Shown: piece by piece, positions 62,001 to 64,000 of the stretch
Numbering within the stretch: position 1 is the first letter of the stretch
Layout of the letters: every line of letters begins with the position of its first letter
Origin: Allolobophora icterica
Lineage: Eukaryota > Annelida > Clitellata > Crassiclitellata > Lumbricidae
Assembly (NCBI GenBank): GCA_963556255.1
Contig: OY744605.1
Coordinates: forward strand, 73,441,780 to 73,505,779
Direction: 5' to 3'
Length of the DNA: 64,000 nt
Made by a program: the position numbers and the translations under genes
The notes under the pieces: model-generated
Seen by the model: the letters and a program-made list of their open reading frames with translations, nothing else
Told to the model about the DNA's origin: nothing
Database searches by the model: none

Positions 62001-63562
62001 TGTCTGACGGTTTATCTTGACACAACAGCTAATCGATACATTATGCATTGCGATAATCTCGATAATCTCGATAATTATGCATTGCGATAATCTTTGAGCT
62101 TAGATACTACAGAATGGGCATTATTACACTGCCACTTCTGGAGTTCTTCGATTGCTACTATAAGTTTTAATTGGATAGTTAATTGGATAAGTTCGATGGT
62201 GATGCGTCTGAAGAAGAAAAGTTGTTTCAGAATCAGTTAAGCTCAGAGTGACTTACTAGATGGTGCCTATTGGTGTAGGTGTGTTCCAACACTGTAGACC
62301 GATGGAGTACAGTGGCCATTGGAAGTCGCCGGTCGTAGACAAAGCCAGAGCAAACTGGGAACAGGATTGTACTTTAACAACGATCCTTGCCTCCTGAATA
62401 TAACTTAGGTTGACGCCCGTGTTGACATACAACGCGTCGGTGACAAACCACGGGTCTGCAATATTTTTTCAGAAGTTATATATGTGTTTTTGCATGTACA
62501 TAATATTATGTGTATACCAGCCTGCATGTATGTATATATATTTATTTATGTATTTAATACTATTTATATATGCATGTGTATGTATATATGCATATGCATA
62601 TAGGCGCACCGTACCCAAGCCATACTCAGGTCAATATCTAACAGATGAGACCAATAAAACACACAGGTAGACGACAAAGCGACTGAGCAGAGCGGACTGA
62701 TACAGGAATAAAGTTCTAAGATCTAGGTCCAGCCACCGACAATGCTCGTTGACCAAGAGAAGTTCTAGCTTTAGGTATAACCAGAGAAAGACTATCAGTT
62801 CATTAATGATAAGCGTGAGAGATAAGGAGTAATTTTAATTATTGTGTTTGGCCAGAGTTCAATGTTCTAAAAACTATGACTCCCCCCCCCAGTTGTATAC
62901 AAAACCTTTGCTGAACATTGGAAAGATTTAGCACAAGGTCTACATGTTCACAATTTGAGGTGCTAGCAGCAATCAAGTCAGGCAGGGCAGATGCCGTCAC
63001 TGTACCATCTTCTACAGAGCACATGATGTCATTATGAAGAGCAAGAAATGCGGATTCTGTTGAACGAAACTTACGAAATGCAGCCTGAAATGGGAAGTTT
63101 ACTGAGTTGGAAGAGAGGGAATTTGCAAGTGATTTACAGCCACTCGTTCAAGAATTTTATATATCAAATTCGGTCTTGAGATGCAATAAGACAGGTTGCC
63201 AGAGTAAACAATGCAAAATATATACCCTTAATTCCGGTGCCATGTATGTTTCAAATACATTAACATTTTTCATAAAAGATATAGTTCAGCGTTTGCAATT
63301 TACCCTCGTTCCTTGTTTTCAGACACTGCGTAAAAAGTGTGTAGGCCCTATGTGTATGCTTGTAACCATTGTCATCATTGTCGTCACCATCATCGTCATT
63401 GTGGTAATCGTAATCACAGTCATCGTCATCATCCGTGACTGATTCTGTCCTGAGTGCACCCTGTATCTAGATATTTAAGAACCTGTAGCAGAGATAATCA
63501 CCCGTCCTGTTCGTAACTGTGGTGTGGCTACTTACCGTCAAATTCACAGTCGCCGATCGTTG
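48119..63562 (-). CDS. Gene B: paralog of gene A, 5' part beyond window
   Basis: Fourteen exons are visible, from a 27-bp microexon (63536-63562) to the transmembrane exon (48119-48366). They total 3530 nt and enter in phase 1, so the frame closes exactly at the stop. Order: microexon, FA-like exon pair, 366-codon Thr-rich stalk, nine CCP domains, membrane exon. The order, phases and most exon lengths equal those of gene A. Differences: stalk 1098 nt against 2781 nt; CCP5 12 nt longer; FA exon d and the last exon 9 nt shorter. CCP exons are very similar to A (about two differences in CCP7), while the FA exons c and d have diverged strongly. The upstream FA exons and signal peptide should lie beyond 64000. 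Head-to-tail arrangement, about 2.5 kb from the start codon of gene A. Confidence 0.8.
48660..48800 (+). mobile_element. Dispersed repeat family 2 copy
   Basis: CTGTCTCCTCTCTCTGGTCTC, CCTCCACTGGACAACGATCT and a 3' side AATTACGATTATGATTA. In the last intron of gene B. Confidence 0.5.
48942..49115 (-). CDS. Gene B CCP domain 9
   Basis: 174 nt. VTCLPLTFYVSN, CNDFGRWEPAYATCVG. Acceptor TGTGCAG, donor G|GTATGT. Confidence 0.84.
49421..49621 (-). CDS. Gene B CCP domain 8
   Basis: 201 nt. IDCGPLAGPRDA, FTCLQGYEFGRE, CDSQGKWKPE, ending QCIG. Donor G|GTATAA. Confidence 0.84.
50148..50312 (-). CDS. Gene B CCP domain 7
   Basis: 165 nt. TCPEMNVDHATVE, LRCDEGFSIDG, CSDDGRWSRNINACL. Only about two residues differ from gene A. 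Confidence 0.84.
50337..50358. repeat. (CATT)n short microsatellite
   Basis: Five to six CATT units in the gene B intron between CCP6 and CCP7; gene A has TTAATTAA at the equivalent place. Confidence 0.8.
50359..51173. other. Intron between CCP6 and CCP7 of gene B
   Basis: Parts align with 12180-12660. No mobile element or gene recognised. Confidence 0.5.
51174..51353 (-). CDS. Gene B CCP domain 6
   Basis: 180 nt. ERCGPVPVIHN, YVCERGYRNPDG, FCDGQNWTG. Acceptor TTTCAG, donor A|GTATGT. Confidence 0.84.
51523..51891. mobile_element. hAT-like remnant
   Basis: Begins CAGTGCTTCTAAAACTTTTT; contains GCACGGACCGGTG and GCGGACCGGTATAGTTTGAG as inverted subterminal words. The gene A intron (near 12990-13005) has the empty site CATCCTATAACCAGACAGCA. 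Right tip and target duplication unclear. Confidence 0.5.
52342..52557 (-). CDS. Gene B CCP domain 5
   Basis: 216 nt, 12 nt longer than gene A. VLCGAPPNVSDA, YKCNPGLRFEDG, FTCDG. The four extra residues (around GQPKG) lie between Cys1 and Cys2. Confidence 0.83.
52625..52872 (+). mobile_element. LINE 3'-end fragment
   Basis: Reads FTVTGPTAWNSLPDHVKNAS, then TLETFKTQLSTYLSII and stop, the end of an ORF2. The 3' UTR ends GGCGCTATACAAGTCGTC directly before the TTA repeat. In the intron between CCP4 and CCP5 of gene B. Confidence 0.75.
52873..53060. repeat. (TTA)n microsatellite at a LINE tail
   Basis: About 185 bp of TTA with a short TTG interruption near 52965-52980. Confidence 0.97.
53631..54313. 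mobile_element. hAT-like element, 683 bp, 8-bp TSD
   Basis: Termini CAGTGGTTCTTAACC and GGTTAAGAAACACTG, the classic Charlie-type hAT ends, with inner CCGAACCCC repeats at both sides. Perfect TSD GGTTAGAG at 53623-53630 and 54314-54321. No intact transposase. Confidence 0.9.
54749..54955 (-). CDS. Gene B CCP domain 4
   Basis: 207 nt. IYCPALDVPANGFV, LGCMEGFVLPGG, LSWNGTVLNCQG. Acceptor TTTGCAG, donor G|GTAGGT. Confidence 0.82.
54956..55507. other. Intron between CCP3 and CCP4 of gene B
   Basis: AT-rich TTAAATTAA-type sequence like 15860-16110 in gene A, without the LINE fragment present there. Confidence 0.55.
55508..55681 (-). CDS. Gene B CCP domain 3
   Basis: 174 nt. HRCRAPTLVENA, LRCTAGHRFSNG, GFWDIVENCQG. 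Donor G|GTGCAA. Confidence 0.82.
55682..56622. other. Intron between CCP2 and CCP3 of gene B
   Basis: Starts with degenerate AGTCTAGTGTAGTG-type repeats also seen at 17415-17475. Short GAATGAATGATTAGT repeat at 56353-56385. No LINE, unlike gene A. Confidence 0.55.
56623..56832 (-). CDS. Gene B CCP domain 2
   Basis: 210 nt. ISCDIVT, IRTNCSTADGLF, PSRCEG. Trp absent as in gene A. Acceptor GTGTACAG, donor GTCAGT. Confidence 0.78.
57085..57310 (+). mobile_element. Dispersed repeat family 2 copy with internal duplication
   Basis: The block GACTTGGACCTCTTTTGGAC occurs twice (57109 and 57174). Ends GTGGCGCTTTAGAAG and GATTACGATTACGATTA. Confidence 0.55.
57478..57666 (-). CDS. Gene B CCP domain 1
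   Basis: 189 nt. TCAVPGDLENV, FQCLRGYQFIDG, GNWMIPIHQLRCK. GC donor AAAG|GCATGT as in gene A. Confidence 0.75.
57781..57859. repeat. Perfect inverted repeat, 34-bp arms, 11-nt loop
   Basis: Left arm 57781-57814 begins TACCTGCTAAAAGTGTCG; right arm 57826-57859 is its exact complement; loop GTCGTAAATAA. The homologous gene A site (19089-19125) has only a single left-arm-like stretch. Confidence 0.94.
58303..59400 (-). CDS. Gene B Thr-rich mucin-like stalk
   Basis: 1098 nt, phase 1 to 1 (acceptor TTTTCAG, donor G|GTAAGA). Begins PMTTGRTTSPDTTTT, homologous to the gene A stalk start. About eight copies of a 20-residue (60-bp) repeat TTTVANMTTTPKSTTMTTQT follow, then degenerate Thr-rich sequence. 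The repeat type differs from the 7-residue repeat of gene A, so the two stalks expanded independently. Confidence 0.82.
59401..60996. other. Intron between FA exon d and stalk, gene B
   Basis: 59440-59830 aligns with 23330-23750 of gene A. 59950-60780 shows no homolog in A and no gene. A run of ten C at 59831-59840. Confidence 0.5.
60997..61238 (-). CDS. Gene B FA-like exon d (second half)
   Basis: 242 nt, acceptor CTTTTAG. FVDCCTSPVWIWLSWSAGR, LGFGDQVYDRTLVFAKDD, WWIPGCYYHS, donor G|GTACGC. Three codons shorter than exon 12 just before WWIPG. Confidence 0.75.
61284..61497. repeat. 23-bp minisatellite
   Basis: About nine units of GACCCGACCCTGACACTGAC+ACT. Located just upstream of the acceptor of FA exon d in gene B. 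In gene A the site holds a short unexpanded CTGACCCTGACTCAGACC (near 24605). Confidence 0.93.
61740..62256. other. Intron between FA exons c and d, gene B
   Basis: 61790-61975 faintly resembles a LINE ORF end on plus (SVASLMLWNQLLSSVCS) and has counterparts near 25480 and 32710, so it may be an element older than all duplications. 62045-62095 has a duplicated TTATGCATTGCGATAATC. Confidence 0.35.
62257..62455 (-). CDS. Gene B FA-like exon c (first half)
   Basis: 199 nt. YVNTGVNLSYIQ, VVKVQSCSQFALALST, ends phase 2 at TA|GTAAGT. Same length and frame as gene A exons 5 and 11, but many substitutions, mainly in the last third. Confidence 0.74.
62456..63535. other. Intron between microexon and FA exon c, gene B
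   Basis: Short TATG/TATA-rich patch 62505-62610 at the same position as the GTAT and TA tracts of gene A, a run of C at 62884, and a CATCGT patch at 63370-63430 like 27190 and 37330. No gene. Confidence 0.55.
63536..63562 (-). CDS. Gene B 27-bp microexon
   Basis: TIGDCEFD with split codons, acceptor TATAG and donor GTAAGT, phase 1 to 1. Third copy of the conserved microexon. Confidence 0.65.
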
Positions 63563-64000
63563 CTATAATAGAAAAAAGTAAATAAGTCAATTACATATGA
63601 ACAAAGCAGATCTAGATTCCGCCATTTATCTCAGTTGAGCCTCTGATGAATGCCACTTACATCTATTCATCATTTCTATTCTTGTCCTAATCTGTTCATT
63701 CCAAATGTATTTATGTTTAATATAAACCTATCTAAGCTATACTCATCAATATTATTTAATCTTATCTATTCCCATATACACTTGTATATATGTAATCAAC
63801 TCTTGTTTGATCTATTCTACTAATAGGGTCTAACTAATTTATTCTAAATCTTGCTTCTTCTAATATCCTCTTCTATAATTATAATCGGCTCTTCGTCTAT
63901 TCTTAATTAAGCTGATTGGATCTAAGAGTTGTTTCTGTTCTGATCTTACTAAATTGATATTGGGCTGCGGCAAGGTCAGCTGAGGCCAATCGGAAATATT
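63563..64000. other. Gene B intron, right edge
   Basis: AT-rich, aligns with 27414-27600 and 37521-37900. The next upstream exon should lie beyond the window. Confidence 0.55.

Overview
The window is eukaryotic DNA from an intron-rich animal genome. Short phase-1 exons with canonical splice sites are scattered on the minus strand among LINE fragments, SINE-like repeats, many small hAT-type elements with 8-bp target duplications, and very long microsatellites. Complement-control (CCP/Sushi) domains, farnesoic-acid-O-methyltransferase-like (Methyltransf_FA) domains and frequent TAGGCCTA-type words suggest an invertebrate metazoan, perhaps marine. I cannot place the species.

The main content is two head-to-tail paralogous genes on the minus strand. 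Gene A (45639 down to 8937) can be assembled completely by eye: 23 exons, 6858 coding bases, exactly 2286 codons including the stop, with every junction agreeing in phase. It predicts a type I membrane protein of 2285 residues: signal peptide; two FA-like domains; a short Thr-rich linker; two more FA-like domains; a 927-codon Thr-rich mucin-like stalk in one exon; nine CCP domains, one per exon; a transmembrane helix; a short basic tail. The first half of gene A arose by an internal tandem duplication of a roughly 13-kb unit (31260-44490 against 20519-31050). Gene B (window end down to 48119) is a paralog with the same 3' architecture. It has a 366-codon stalk of different repeat type, and its 5' part lies beyond the right edge.

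Region by region: 1-8936 is repeat-rich 3' flank of gene A (LINE end, a long-inverted-repeat element, SINE-like copies, a 715-bp TTC tract). 8937-18820 holds the transmembrane and nine CCP exons of A. 20519-23299 is the stalk. 24298-30053 is FA unit 2 and 31260-42960 is FA unit 1, with a nest of mobile elements at 34274-37291 around a 182-bp satellite. 45591-45639 is the signal-peptide exon. 45640-48118 is the intergenic gap. 48119-63562 is gene B.

The domain layout suggests a cell-surface recognition or adhesion receptor: an FA-like head lifted on a variable O-glycosylated stalk over a CCP array. That role is inferred from architecture, not demonstrated. Because each paralog supplies the empty site for insertions in the other, the window also records when elements arrived relative to the duplications.
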